From Bacteroidales bacterium (GTDB taxonomy: Bacteria; Bacteroidota; Bacteroidia; Bacteroidales; P3): a stretch of DNA of 64,000 nucleotides. The stretch is taken from contig JAFSPS010000042.1 of NCBI GenBank assembly GCA_017451385.1, forward strand, positions 175,524 through 239,523, given 5' to 3'. The notes under the pieces were generated by a model. The model was not told the DNA's origin and made no database searches. It saw only the letters and a program-made list of their open reading frames with translations. Below, in pieces: positions 34,298-43,527 of this stretch. Made by a program: the position numbers and the translations under genes. Within the stretch, counting starts at the first letter, position 1, and each line of letters starts with the position of its first letter.

Positions 34298-36208
34298 TTG
34301 TCTCCTCTTGACATATTGAAACGCTATTGGGGGCACGAGACGTTCCGTCCGTTGCAGTCAGAGGCTATAGCGTCTGTGCTTGAGGGTCATGATACTCTTG
34401 TCCTTATGCCTACGGGTGGCGGCAAGTCGTTGTGCTACCAGATTCCAGCCCTGCTGATGGATGGCGTGGCTATCGTGGTGTCGCCACTCATTGCGCTGAT
34501 GAAAGACCAGGTGCAGCAGCTGCGCGACCGAGGCGTCAAAGCCGCCTGTCTTGTTGGCGGAATGACCATGCAGGAGGAGGAGACGGTGCTCAACAATGTG
34601 CTATATGGCGATGTCAAATTGCTTTACGTATCGCCAGAACGCATCAAGCAACGTCTGTTCCAGAACCAGCTGACTCGCATGAAGGTGAGTCTCTATGCTA
34701 TTGACGAAGCGCATTGTATTTCGCAGTGGGGTTATGATTTTCGCCCTTCCTATTTGGAACTTGGCAATCTGAGGACGCTGCATCCGACGGTGCCTATCAT
34801 TGCTCTTACAGCCTCAGCCACACCAGAGGTGAGTGATGATATATGTAGGCAGCTGCTTTTTAAGGATGGCAGCCGTCGTTTCTGTGGCACGTTTGTTAGA
34901 GCTAATCTTGCATATATGGCCTTCAAGGAGCCAGATAAGATGGGGCGTCTTTTACGCATCATTTCCAATGTCGGAGGGTCGGGCATCGTCTATGTGCGTT
35001 CTCGACGACGTTCGCACGAGGTGGCTATGGCGTTGCAGGGGCATGGTGTGAGTGCCGAGTACTACCATGCAGGACGCAAACCGCGCGAGCGCGACCTCTG
35101 TCAGAAGCTGTGGAGTGAGAACAAGGTGCGTGTGATTGTGGCTACCAATGCCTTCGGTATGGGTATAGATAAGGCTGATGTGCGTTTTGTGGTGCATCTT
35201 GATGCCCCAGAGAGTCTTGAGGCCTACTATCAGGAGGCAGGGCGTGCGGGACGCGATGGACAACGAGCCTATTGCGTGGCATTGTATGATGATGGTGACA
35301 TAGACAAACTTCATCATTACGCTGCGGACAATATCCCTACGCCAAAGATGCTGCGTAGCATCTACAATGGGCTTTGCAATTTCTATCGTCTTCCGCTCGG
35401 CAGTGGCGAGGGAGTCTCATTCTCCCTCAAGATGGAGGAGTTATGCAAAAACTACAATCTGTCGCCGTCAATGCTCTATAGTGCATTACTGCATCTTGAA
35501 CGCGAAGGTCTAATATCGTTGCCGCCTGAGGATTCGCTCGAGTCGCATCTGCATGCGACGGCCGACCGTGAAACATTTTATGCCTTCCAGTTGCGCAACC
35601 CGCAATATGCTCTATTGCTTGGCACCATCTTTAGGCTTTATGGTGGTCTGTTCTCGGACTTTATCGTCGTGAGCGAGAGTGAGATAGGACGACGGTGTGC
35701 TATGCACGAGCAGGAGGTCATCAAGGCTTTGACACGTCTTGCCAAGCTTGGCCTTTTCGATTACACGCCACGGGTAGCGGGTGCAGCTATATGTTTCTCT
35801 TCTGCGCGTGTAGATGCCGCTACGCTTTTCTTTGACGAGGGATTCTATCGTCGTCTGATGGATGCTACGGAGCAGCGTTGCCGCTCGATGGTGTCGTATC
35901 TTACAGCCAGCGATGGTTGTCGAAGCCAGCTGATTGCAGCCTATTTTGGCGAAACAGACACGTCATGTTGCCATGTGTGCGATTTGTGTATAGCGCATCA
36001 TAAGAAGCCGTCTGTTGATTGGCGCGCGGCTATACGTGCCGAATTGCAGCGTGGTGCCATGTTGGTGCTAGACCTTGTGGCTCGCCTGTCGCATGGGGCG
36101 GAAACGGATGCTGCAACGGTTGAAAATACTGTTCGCGAGATGGTTGATACTCGAGAGATAGCTATAGATGCCGACTTCCGCCTGCATTTGAATAAGCATT
36201 TCTTTTAG
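34298..36208 (+). CDS. recQ: ATP-dependent DNA helicase RecQ family
   Basis: 636 aa. The start is a TTG at 34298, chosen because the protein then begins SPLDILKRYWGHETFRPLQ, where RecQ homologues begin; no ATG is available nearby. Superfamily 2 motifs are visible: FRPLQ (motif 0), MPTGGGKS (I), DEAH (II), SATP (III), FGMGIDK and QEAGRAGRDG (V/VI). A zinc-binding CHVCDLC-type segment near residue 560 is followed by a short helical C-terminus. No clear HRDC domain is seen. It unwinds DNA in recombination and repair. Confidence 0.92.
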   Translation: MSPLDILKRYWGHETFRPLQSEAIASVLEGHDTLVLMPTGGGKSLCYQIPALLMDGVAIVVSPLIALMKDQVQQLRDRGVKAACLVGGMTMQEEETVLNNVLYGDVKLLYVSPERIKQRLFQNQLTRMKVSLYAIDEAHCISQWGYDFRPSYLELGNLRTLHPTVPIIALTASATPEVSDDICRQLLFKDGSRRFCGTFVRANLAYMAFKEPDKMGRLLRIISNVGGSGIVYVRSRRRSHEVAMALQGHGVSAEYYHAGRKPRERDLCQKLWSENKVRVIVATNAFGMGIDKADVRFVVHLDAPESLEAYYQEAGRAGRDGQRAYCVALYDDGDIDKLHHYAADNIPTPKMLRSIYNGLCNFYRLPLGSGEGVSFSLKMEELCKNYNLSPSMLYSALLHLEREGLISLPPEDSLESHLHATADRETFYAFQLRNPQYALLLGTIFRLYGGLFSDFIVVSESEIGRRCAMHEQEVIKALTRLAKLGLFDYTPRVAGAAICFSSARVDAATLFFDEGFYRRLMDATEQRCRSMVSYLTASDGCRSQLIAAYFGETDTSCCHVCDLCIAHHKKPSVDWRAAIRAELQRGAMLVLDLVARLSHGAETDAATVENTVREMVDTREIAIDADFRLHLNKHFF

Positions 36209-36371
36209 CCTATACACACTTTTGGTCCGTTGTGCCGCAGCCGCTGAGGCCAGTGCGTGTGTTTGCAAGGTTTTTGTTACGAGACTTTGCTTGTTGTGGC
36301 GGAGACTTATTGCTGTGGCGTCAGCAACGCAAAAGAGATAAGAGGGGGCAGAAGCAACTTGATGGTTGTGC

Positions 36372-37370
36372 CTATTTGGGCCATTTGAAAATGAATCTCA
36401 ATCCAGCAGTCTGGAACAGCTGCCAGTGCCCGTATTGGCCTATTCCGGCGTAGTCGGTGTCGTATTTCAAGTTGAGCGATGCCGAGAGGTGCAGGAATGA
36501 ACGCAGTTTGTAATTGATGGTCATCTCAAAGTTGACATCAGTCTCTCGCGACATGGCTTTCGTCACGCGTTTGTAGTATTTGTCGTAGTTGCCCTCTATT
36601 TCGTCCCAGTTCATCAGGTGCGGTTTGCGGTAGTCGTAGAACAGCTCTATTCGGGTGTAAAGATTGAAGTCTTTGAAAATGTCTTTCTTGAAATAGAATC
36701 TGACATAGGCACCAAAGGCGTTGTATATGCGCTTGCCATCGGCCGTATCAACGCCATAGAGCTGTCCGGCCTCGATAACCTCTTCGGATAGGACCATTGT
36801 CGATTTGCCGCTCAAGGGAGATACCGATACGTTCCACGCATCCTCTTTATGCTCGAAACCGAGAGAAAGCGTAATATATCCGGGAGCCATAAATTTCGAT
36901 ACGAGAGTGCCATCGTCGTTACCTGGACCGGTAAAGTTCCAGCCATCGGCAAACTGTGTCTTGTAGTTTAACGAGATGTTTACGTTAGCCCAAGAGATGG
37001 CTTTGTATGATAGTGTCGAGGTGAGGTCAATCTTGTCTTCAGTCTTTCGTCGCGATTCGAGATGTCTGTTAGCATCAAGGTCTTGCATATCTGTGCCATA
37101 CCCCAGTTTTACCACGTTATCCAAGATGTAATGGTCGTGGGTGTATTTGTATGTGCCGTCAAAGTTGGCCACAATAGAGAGTAGCGAGTTGCCTGCGGCA
37201 GACCAGTTGTTGTACAGCTTCTCGTTGATAAGGATTGATGGTGACGTTGAGTGGGTCCAAACACCGCGAGGTTTCTTTGGCGTTGTGTCGTTGTCGTCAA
37301 TCTTCAATGCCTGAGCTGGTATGCATAGGGCTAAAACAGATAGTATAAAAAAAATATGCTGCCGTATCAT
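36372..37370 (-). CDS. DUF3078 outer-membrane-type protein
   Basis: 332 aa with a signal peptide (MIRQHIFFILSVLALCIPAQA). The sequence has the DUF3078 signature: a start around WTHSTSPSILINEKLYNNW, repeated amphipathic beta strands, and a C-terminal aromatic strand ending in RFIFKWPK, suggesting a small outer-membrane beta barrel. Function is unknown. Its start overlaps the end of recX by 4 bp (ATGA), so the two are co-translated, although no functional link is known. Confidence 0.85.
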   Translation of the reverse strand: MIRQHIFFILSVLALCIPAQALKIDDNDTTPKKPRGVWTHSTSPSILINEKLYNNWSAAGNSLLSIVANFDGTYKYTHDHYILDNVVKLGYGTDMQDLDANRHLESRRKTEDKIDLTSTLSYKAISWANVNISLNYKTQFADGWNFTGPGNDDGTLVSKFMAPGYITLSLGFEHKEDAWNVSVSPLSGKSTMVLSEEVIEAGQLYGVDTADGKRIYNAFGAYVRFYFKKDIFKDFNLYTRIELFYDYRKPHLMNWDEIEGNYDKYYKRVTKAMSRETDVNFEMTINYKLRSFLHLSASLNLKYDTDYAGIGQYGHWQLFQTAGLRFIFKWPK

Positions 37371-37867
37371 ATTTCGTTCTTAGAGATTGTCATGTTGTCT
37401 AATGTGGTGATGATGAGTTCGTATTCAAAGCCTCGCGAGGTGAGGAAAGAAATCATCTTGTTGCGTTGTTCGTCGCTTTCATCGTGCATGGTACGTGCCT
37501 TTGCGGTGGCTGTGTCTGCCAGCGCCTGCAGATAAATTTTTTCGTCGATGTCTCGTAGTGCCTGCTGTATGATGGCGTTGTCTATGCCTTTGCTGCGCAG
37601 CTGATATTCAATTTTTTTGCGTCCCCAATGCTGATAGCGCACCTTGCTTTCTGCGTAAGTTTTAGCGTAGCGTTCCTCGTTGATGTATCCCTCAGTTTGT
37701 AGCCAGTCTGCTATCTCGTCAGCCTCGTCATGTGTTGCACCCCAGCCGGTGAGTTTCTGTCTCGCCTGCTGCCTGCACGTCTCGTTGGCGGCACAGTATC
37801 TGGCGGCCATGAGACGGAGCTCATCACGTGTATGTTCTTTGTCGCGACGCATCAAGAAAGGAGGCAA
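37367..37867 (-). CDS. recX: Regulatory protein RecX
   Basis: 166 aa, all helical, with the three-helix repeats of RecX: EADEIADWLQTEGYINEERYAKTY and RYQHWGRKKIEYQLRSKGID. RecX binds and limits RecA filaments. Translation may start at 37867 or at 37852 (MRRDKEHTRDE); the promoter box is so close that the later start is equally reasonable. First gene of a two-gene operon with the DUF3078 gene. Confidence 0.88.
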   Translation of the reverse strand: MPPFLMRRDKEHTRDELRLMAARYCAANETCRQQARQKLTGWGATHDEADEIADWLQTEGYINEERYAKTYAESKVRYQHWGRKKIEYQLRSKGIDNAIIQQALRDIDEKIYLQALADTATAKARTMHDESDEQRNKMISFLTSRGFEYELIITTLDNMTISKNEI

Positions 37868-37889
37868 CTAACTTTCGTTATCAAAAGTG

Positions 37890-37918
37890 CAAAAATACAA
37901 AAAAAAGCAAAAGTCAAA
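37890..37918 (-). promoter_or_regulatory. Promoter of recX
   Basis: On the minus strand TTTG (37918-37915) and TATTTTTG (37897-37890) are separated by 17 nt. The leader is short (about 15-30 nt). Confidence 0.55.
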
Positions 37919-37927
37919 AAAAATAAG

Positions 37928-37935
37928 TACCTTTG
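37928..37935 (+). promoter_or_regulatory. -7 box of the GT5-like gene
   Basis: TACCTTTG preceded by an A8 run; no TTG at the usual -33 position. It lies 27 nt before the ATG at 37963 and is back to back with the recX promoter. Confidence 0.5.
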
Positions 37936-37962
37936 CAACGTAGGAATAATATGCGATAAAAA

Positions 37963-38793
37963 ATGGCTAAAGGAAGAATTCTTTTTGTTAATCAAGAGAT
38001 TATGCCGTTCGTACCTGAGAATGAGAGGTCTGTTTTCGGGCGTTATCTGCCTGCCCGCTGCCAGGAACTCGGGCGCGACATACGTGTTTTTATGCCGCGC
38101 TACAGTTTTGTCAGCGAGAGGAAGAATCAGCTCCATGAGGTTATTCGTCTTTCGGGCATGAACCTGATAATAAACAACTGCGACCACCAGTTGATTATCA
38201 AAGTGGGGTCTATACCTGCTGCGCGTATGCAGGTCTATTTTATAGACAATGAAGAGTATTTCTCCAAGAGTGGTGCACCGCTCGACGAGCATGGAGTACT
38301 GCAGGCTGATGCCGATGAGCGTATGCTTTTCTTTGGTCGTGGTACCCTTGAGGCAGTGCGCAAGTTGGCATGGCAGCCACATTTGGTGCATTTTTCGGGA
38401 TGGTTCAGTAGCATGGTGCCGTTCTATATGCGTCGCATCAATAAGGAGGATGCCTTCTTCAAAGATACCAAGACTGTTTTCACCATCAGCGACGATGCTT
38501 TCGAGGGGCATTTTGTGGACGAGATGCTGAAGAAGATGAAGACAGACGGTGCAACCGCCAAGGATGTTCGCCTGTTTGAGTCTCTTGATTATATGGGGCT
38601 GTGCAAGGCTGCCATCACCTACGCAAGCGGTGTTGTGGTGGGCTCGCCCAACGCCAATCCGGAGCTTGTGGCTTTTGCCAAAGAGTGCAAGAACGCCAAA
38701 TTCGTACTGGACTATAACGACAACCAGTCCGAATTTTTCGGACAGATAAATCGTCTCTACGATGTGCTAATCGGTAGCAGTATCAACAACTGA
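37963..38793 (+). CDS. Glycogen/starch synthase N-terminal (GT5 Rossmann) domain protein
   Basis: 276 aa. It matches the N-terminal half of GT5 glycogen/starch synthases: ILFVNQEIMPFVPENERSVF, LPARCQELGRDIRVFMPRY, and PHLVHFSGWFSSMVPFYM. The C-terminal GT1-like half that completes a real synthase is absent. Many Bacteroidales carry this half-length protein next to a DUF4270 gene, as here. It lacks the full nucleotide-sugar site, so catalysis is doubtful; a regulatory or structural role in glycogen metabolism is possible. Confidence 0.8.
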   Translation: MAKGRILFVNQEIMPFVPENERSVFGRYLPARCQELGRDIRVFMPRYSFVSERKNQLHEVIRLSGMNLIINNCDHQLIIKVGSIPAARMQVYFIDNEEYFSKSGAPLDEHGVLQADADERMLFFGRGTLEAVRKLAWQPHLVHFSGWFSSMVPFYMRRINKEDAFFKDTKTVFTISDDAFEGHFVDEMLKKMKTDGATAKDVRLFESLDYMGLCKAAITYASGVVVGSPNANPELVAFAKECKNAKFVLDYNDNQSEFFGQINRLYDVLIGSSINN

Positions 38794-38853
38794 TAAAACG
38801 ACAGATATCGTAGAATAATATTTTGACTTAACACTTTACATCAAACAAAAGAG

Positions 38854-40152
38854 ATGAAGCTATCACGTCTTTTCTCTATATTGGCTATTGTCGCTCTGAT
38901 TCTTTTTGTAGCTACTTCGTGTAGCGATGAGGAGTCGTCTATTGGTGACAGCTTGCAAGACCCATCAACGCTCTATAACGGAACCTTTGACACTATCAAG
39001 GGCTCCGACCTCTATGTGGCAACATTGCACGAGGATTCCTTGCTTACCTCCTCGCAACTTACAGCTATGGTAGGCCGCACTCAGGATGATGTCTTTGGTG
39101 GTGTCACGGCGCAGGTATATACGCAGGTCGCTACTTCCACGGGTAACGGTATCGACTTCTCAGATGTCTCCGACGGAGCCTATATTATTGACTCTGTCAC
39201 ACTCTCTCTGTTTGTTGGCGACGTCTATGGCGATACTCTCAATGTTAAGTCGCTCCATTTCTTGGTGCACCAACTGGCAGAACCGCTGACGGACAGTTTT
39301 TATTATGCTATAGACAGTAAGCCTGTGACGACACTCTTTGCCGACACTGTCATCTCTTGTGTCTTTAAGCCTTATAACACGTTACGTTTGAAACTCAACG
39401 ACCAGTTCGGAGCACTCATGAAGCAGCGTTATGGCTCGGCAGAGCAGTTTACCGAGGCTATCAAGGGTTTGCGTATTTCTGTGACCGACGACAGCGACCC
39501 TTTGATGCTCACGCTCGGCTTCTCTAACAGCAATACGATGCTGAAGGTGCACTATACCCATGAGACTGCCACTACCACACGCGACAGTGTCAATTTCATC
39601 TTAGGCTACAATAGCTCCACGGCAACTACACAGCATTTCACATCGTTTGTCCATGACTATAGTGGCACTGCGCTTGCCGATTTTTCGTCTTCCGATAGTC
39701 TGCTTGACCGTACCACGCTCTACCTTCAACCTATGGGCGGCACTTATGTCTATGTGTGTTTTGACGGGTGGGTGCGTCGCTTTCATGCGCAGCATCCCAA
39801 CGCCGTTATTAACTATGCCGAGCTGCTGCTGCCGCTTTCTGACAAGGCACCGGCCTCTAAACCAGAGCAGCTTATGCTCTACAAACGCTTCACCTACAGT
39901 GGCCATTTGCTCTCTACCACAATCAATGACGCTTCGTCGACCTATACCTATCGCGGCTTTGACGGCACATGCCATGACGATGCCTACTACAGGGTGCGGG
40001 TGCCGCTCCATCTGCAGGAGCGGCTGCGTCAGGGCTCAGACCTCGGTATGCTCATCAACATCTACAACCGTACAGCTACGGCGAGAAGCACCGTCCTCAA
40101 TGGCCCCGAGGCTGCCGAACCGATGCAGATAGTAATAGTCTATTCGGAATAG
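38854..40152 (+). CDS. DUF4270 family lipoprotein
   Basis: 432 aa. The N-terminus is a lipoprotein signal peptide with lipobox ATSC (Cys near residue 23), then acidic residues DEE, which favour surface export of lipoproteins in Bacteroidota. The rest is beta-rich with many Ser/Thr/Asp and matches DUF4270 (LQDPSTLYNGTFDTI start region, repeated VYTQVATSTG-like strands). Function is not known. It follows the GT5-like gene by 60 bp. Confidence 0.82.
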   Translation: MKLSRLFSILAIVALILFVATSCSDEESSIGDSLQDPSTLYNGTFDTIKGSDLYVATLHEDSLLTSSQLTAMVGRTQDDVFGGVTAQVYTQVATSTGNGIDFSDVSDGAYIIDSVTLSLFVGDVYGDTLNVKSLHFLVHQLAEPLTDSFYYAIDSKPVTTLFADTVISCVFKPYNTLRLKLNDQFGALMKQRYGSAEQFTEAIKGLRISVTDDSDPLMLTLGFSNSNTMLKVHYTHETATTTRDSVNFILGYNSSTATTQHFTSFVHDYSGTALADFSSSDSLLDRTTLYLQPMGGTYVYVCFDGWVRRFHAQHPNAVINYAELLLPLSDKAPASKPEQLMLYKRFTYSGHLLSTTINDASSTYTYRGFDGTCHDDAYYRVRVPLHLQERLRQGSDLGMLINIYNRTATARSTVLNGPEAAEPMQIVIVYSE

Positions 40153-40248
40153 TGACAGAGGCATATAACGCGTACACGGCGTTTTGTCGGTCCTCGTAAG
40201 CGAGATGATATTTCAAAAAAAGATACTCACGATAATAAACATAATCAC

Positions 40249-41439
40249 ATGAAAAGACTTTTTCTATCCCTTTTTCTGCTGATGCTTATATCGTTGTCAG
40301 CCAATAGCCAGACGCTCTATCATCGCTATTATGATTTCCATAAGAAGCATCTATCGGTAGAAGGTATGCTCAATGCCGACAGTCTCTGCATAGGCAAATG
40401 GACATGGTGGTATCGTTCGGGCAAGCTCTACAAGCAGGGCAGCTATGACGAGCAGGGGCGCAAGACAGGGCTCTGGAAAGTCTATTATGAGGATGGTAGC
40501 CGCCTTGCCGAGGAGTGCTATTCTGGCAACGGCTACAACCGTTCGTGGTTCGAGAATGGCAACTTGCAGAGCGAGGTTGAAGTGGTGGATGGTAAGCAGC
40601 AGGGCACCTACACTTCGTGGTATGCCAACGGCAAGAAAAAGGAGGAAGCCGTCTATCGCGATGGGCAGCGTCAGGGACGCACGCAGGAGTGGCATGAGAA
40701 TGGACAGCTCAAGATGGAGGGCACTTTCGTTGATGGAGCCCTGCAGGGGCATGCCACATGGTGGACGGCAGACGGCAAGAAGGATATGGAAGGCAACCTC
40801 GAAGCTGGTGAGCAGGAGGGCGAATGGCTATTCTATTGGCGCACTAACGAGCAGATAGGCATCCGTGGCACCTACCATGCTGGTGCCGAGATAGGCACAT
40901 GGACATACTACTATGAGACTGGCGAACGTTGGCGCGAAGGCGAGTATCGCAACGGCGACCGGACAGGCGTATGGACAACATGGTATGAGAGTGGAAAAAA
41001 ACTACATGAGGGCAAGTACGTTAACGGCAAGGAGGATGGTGAGTGGACGGCATGGTATGAGGATGGACGTATAGACTATGTGGGCTCCTTCAAGGGCGGC
41101 AAGAAGGAAGGCGAATGGAAAGGATACTACGAGAACAACGGCGTGCGCTATGTTATGCACTACAGCAACGACGAACTCGATGGGCAGAACATACACTACT
41201 ATCCTAACGGCAAGGTGGAGAGCGTAGAGAACTATCGTCGCGGTGTGCGTCATGGCAAGTATGAGCGGTTCAACGAAGCTGGCAAGCCCGAAGAAAAGGG
41301 ACAGTTTGTGCAGGGCGACAAGGACGGTAAGTGGATATGGTATGACGAGTTTGGCAAAGAGGGTGTTGTTGTAGAGTTCAAGGCTGGCAAGATGGTTACC
41401 AAACAAGACTATATCCCTGCTAAAAAATCCAGAAAATAA
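40249..41439 (+). CDS. Exported MORN/YwqK-type repeat protein
   Basis: 396 aa with a signal peptide (MKRLFLSLFLLMLISLSANS). The mature protein is about 14 imperfect 23-residue repeats of the type W-x-x-W-Y-x-x-G-x-x-x-x-x-G-x-Y-x-x-G-x-x-x-G, for example GLWKVYYEDGSRLAEE and GVWTTWYESGKKLHEG. This is the MORN-like repeat found in YwqK antitoxin-like proteins of Bacteroidota. It should fold as a flat beta solenoid; partner and function are unknown. The aromatic and Gly content is unusually high. Confidence 0.85.
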   Translation: MKRLFLSLFLLMLISLSANSQTLYHRYYDFHKKHLSVEGMLNADSLCIGKWTWWYRSGKLYKQGSYDEQGRKTGLWKVYYEDGSRLAEECYSGNGYNRSWFENGNLQSEVEVVDGKQQGTYTSWYANGKKKEEAVYRDGQRQGRTQEWHENGQLKMEGTFVDGALQGHATWWTADGKKDMEGNLEAGEQEGEWLFYWRTNEQIGIRGTYHAGAEIGTWTYYYETGERWREGEYRNGDRTGVWTTWYESGKKLHEGKYVNGKEDGEWTAWYEDGRIDYVGSFKGGKKEGEWKGYYENNGVRYVMHYSNDELDGQNIHYYPNGKVESVENYRRGVRHGKYERFNEAGKPEEKGQFVQGDKDGKWIWYDEFGKEGVVVEFKAGKMVTKQDYIPAKKSRK

Positions 41440-41571
41440 AAGTTTTGAAATAAAGATAGGCCACTGATATTGAAACACACACACCTCAACTGTTATCTTT
41501 AGGCTTTGGTTATAGTATCTGCCATTAGAATAACCATAACATAGTCAATCACTACTATAATCCATACTATT

Positions 41572-42138
41572 GTGCGACTAATACTTGCTTCCAAATCGCC
41601 ACGGCGCAGACAGCTTATCAGTCAGCTTGGTTTTGATGTCACTATTGCCGACCTCTCTGTAGATGAGACCATTGACCCCGCCACGCCTATCGCTATGGTG
41701 GCGGAGACGATAGCGCGACGTAAGGCGTCGGCATATCCTGTCGCATCGCTTGCTGCGGACGAGGTGCTGGTGACTGCCGATACTGTAGTGGCTCTTGACG
41801 GGCAGAAACTTGGCAAGCCGCAAGACCGCAACGAGGCCATCCTTATGCTGCAGCGATTGTCGGGACGAGGCCATCAGGTCTATTCGGGTGTATGCCTATG
41901 CGATGGGGAGGTGTCACGTTTTTTTACAGAGACAACAGATGTGTATTTCAGAAACCTGCGGCATGAGGAGATTGAGCATTATGTTGATACCTATCGTCCT
42001 TTCGACAAAGCAGGAGCTTATGGCATACAGGAATGGATAGGCATGGTAGGCATAGAACGTATAGATGGCGACTACTACAATGTCGTAGGACTGCCGTTGT
42101 TCGCTCTCTATCGTGAGTTGGCATCGTTCCGCAAATAA
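41572..42138 (+). CDS. maf: Maf-family nucleoside triphosphate pyrophosphatase
   Basis: 188 aa, starting with GTG at 41572 so that the protein begins MRLILASKSPRRRQLI, the invariant Maf start. Other family residues: VDET near 26, TADTVV near 67 and GKPQD near 82, then GRGHQVYSGVC, and KAGAYGIQEW near 149. Maf proteins hydrolyse non-canonical or surplus nucleotides, typically dTTP/UTP. Normal length. Confidence 0.92.
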   Translation: MRLILASKSPRRRQLISQLGFDVTIADLSVDETIDPATPIAMVAETIARRKASAYPVASLAADEVLVTADTVVALDGQKLGKPQDRNEAILMLQRLSGRGHQVYSGVCLCDGEVSRFFTETTDVYFRNLRHEEIEHYVDTYRPFDKAGAYGIQEWIGMVGIERIDGDYYNVVGLPLFALYRELASFRK

Positions 42139-42275
42139 TCGTTTAATTATTATTCAACCATTTGTTAATCATCGTTTAGATGGTGGTTGGAACTAAGTGT
42201 TTGTTGTTTGTGCCGGTCTTGTTAATGAAGACTTCTATGAGTACCACGACAGGGAGCTCATGCAATGATAAATGC

Positions 42276-42357
42276 CAGATATTCAAGATTACAACGCATT
42301 GAGATTCCTACCAGCTTATTTATAGAAACTGTCTAAATTAGATGGCATCGTTGTAAT
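42276..42357. repeat. Intergenic element with inverted repeat, related to 59642-59704
   Basis: CAGATATTCA (42276-42285) and ATTTATAGAAACTGTCTA (42318-42335) recur, with a different middle, at 59642-59704. Overlapping it, ATTACAACG (42288-42296) and CGTTGTAAT (42349-42357) form a 9-bp inverted repeat with a 52-nt loop, lying between convergent genes. Confidence 0.5.
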
Positions 42358-42368
42358 ATTTGTTTCTT

Positions 42369-43160
42369 TTACTTAAAAGTAACAGTGAGCATCTCTTTTA
42401 CCCTTAGGGCGAAAAGACGGCTGGCGTTTTCCGTGGCCTGTGATATTGTGAGCATCAGGTGCCCGGTTGAAGCAACGGTCAGGAGCAGTTCAACATTCTC
42501 GGACTTCTTTTGGATGTCTTGTGTTGAGGTGATAGTTGTTATAGGCTCCTGACGTACCATGAGTTCAAATGAGCGTCCGGCGCGGATATTTTCAAATTCG
42601 CTGTGCGTTATGCCGAGATAGGCGTTGCCGTAGGAGTCAATGTATGTGATATACAGTTTGAGACGTCCTTCTACATCGGCATAGCTGTAGGGTAAGGCCT
42701 GCTGCAACTGCGTGCATGGACTGCCGAGTTCGGCGAGGTCAGTGCCACCAGCAATCCGCATGGCAAGGTGGCAGTAGAGGTCATAAGCAAGGAATGCTCC
42801 ATGCTGGGGCACGGTGTTTTTCTCCACTTTTACGGCACGTGAAAATGTTGTGCCGAACACCATGTTCGGCAGCCCGTTGTCGAGGAGTATGTAGTATTGC
42901 CCGTTGGCTTCAACGATTACCACATCATCATTGGAACGCAGACCTGCCGCATCTATGATATGAATGGTGCCTGCTGGAAATTCGCGACAGGCATTACTCA
43001 CCACAAAAGCGGCGGTTATTCGGTCGGCAACGGGCAGATTATGGTTGATATCTACTACACGCACATCGGGTATCATGGAGTACAGACGCCCTTTGACACG
43101 ACCAGCATAATAGTCGGAAGCCGACCAGTCGGTGGTGAGTGTGACAATTGGTGTGTCCAT
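42369..43160 (-). CDS. SAM hydroxide adenosyltransferase family protein (DUF62)
   Basis: About 263 aa from ATG 43160 (MDTPIVTLTTDWSASDYY); the frame extends to ATG 43205, only some 10 nt from the promoter box. Homologues begin near TLTTDWGxxDxYVG, which favours 43160. The N-terminal domain has TLTTDW with the SAM-binding Asp, HNLPVADRITAAFVV and GTIHIIDA. The C-terminal beta-barrel domain carries YIDSYGNAYLGI. The family converts S-adenosylmethionine and water or hydroxide to adenosine and methionine; chlorinases and fluorinases are rare relatives. Hydrolase activity is the likely one. Confidence 0.85.
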   Translation of the reverse strand: MDTPIVTLTTDWSASDYYAGRVKGRLYSMIPDVRVVDINHNLPVADRITAAFVVSNACREFPAGTIHIIDAAGLRSNDDVVIVEANGQYYILLDNGLPNMVFGTTFSRAVKVEKNTVPQHGAFLAYDLYCHLAMRIAGGTDLAELGSPCTQLQQALPYSYADVEGRLKLYITYIDSYGNAYLGITHSEFENIRAGRSFELMVRQEPITTITSTQDIQKKSENVELLLTVASTGHLMLTISQATENASRLFALRVKEMLTVTFK

Positions 43161-43215
43161 GTCTTTCAGTGGGTTAGTGCGTATATCAATGCCTTGCATT
43201 GGCATATTAAACTAA

Positions 43216-43223
43216 CAAAGGTA
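43216..43223 (-). promoter_or_regulatory. -7 box of the SAM hydroxide adenosyltransferase gene
   Basis: TACCTTTG on the minus strand, 55 nt before the preferred start at 43160. The spacer is A/T-rich, with no clear -33 TTG. Confidence 0.5.
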
Positions 43224-43433
43224 GTTTTTTTTTCTAAAAGCCGAAAACTTTTTTTTATTGTGTCAGTATTTGCATTGTGATGCAGTTCTGTGTTTAGATT
43301 TAGGTCGAGATAGCTGCTGTATTTAGACACTCCTAAAACGTGCTATTGCTTTTTTTGCATAAAAGTGCTACACTTGATTGATGATTCTACGATATTAGCA
43401 TTGGTTAGGGGCATCCTATTTGTCAAAAAAATG

Positions 43434-43441
43434 TAACTTTG
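43434..43441 (+). promoter_or_regulatory. -7 box of the sufC operon
   Basis: TAACTTTG directly preceded by GTCAAAAAAATG. A TTTG at 43419-43422 is too close (11 nt) for a standard -33. The leader to sufC is about 80 nt. Confidence 0.5.
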
Positions 43442-43527
43442 CAGTTGGTATTGTTGTTGTGTTGATGAGCAACAGCAATAGTACCAATTTTTTAGACAAA
43501 ACAAAAACAGTAATAATAGCAAAACAG

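Larger units (their letters stand above)
43161..43527. other. Divergent intergenic region between SAM hydrolase and sufC
   Basis: No gene. Holds a minus-strand -7 box (43216-43223), an intergenic motif (43353-43391) related to 30752-30790, and a plus-strand -7 box (43434-43441). A 36-codon in-frame extension of sufC from 43420 begins before the -7 box and is not believed. Confidence 0.65.

Noticed and set aside
36209-36371. Possible small gene between recQ and the DUF3078 gene
   Set aside because: Only a frame running antisense into the DUF3078 gene; no conserved features.
42369-43160. Halogenase (chlorinase/fluorinase) activity of the SAM-dependent enzyme
   Set aside because: Family members are mostly hydroxide-adding hydrolases; I cannot see residues that would mark the rare halogenases, and no biosynthetic cluster is nearby.
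43420-43527. 36-residue N-terminal extension of SufC
   Set aside because: Begins upstream of the -7 promoter box and is not found in SufC proteins.
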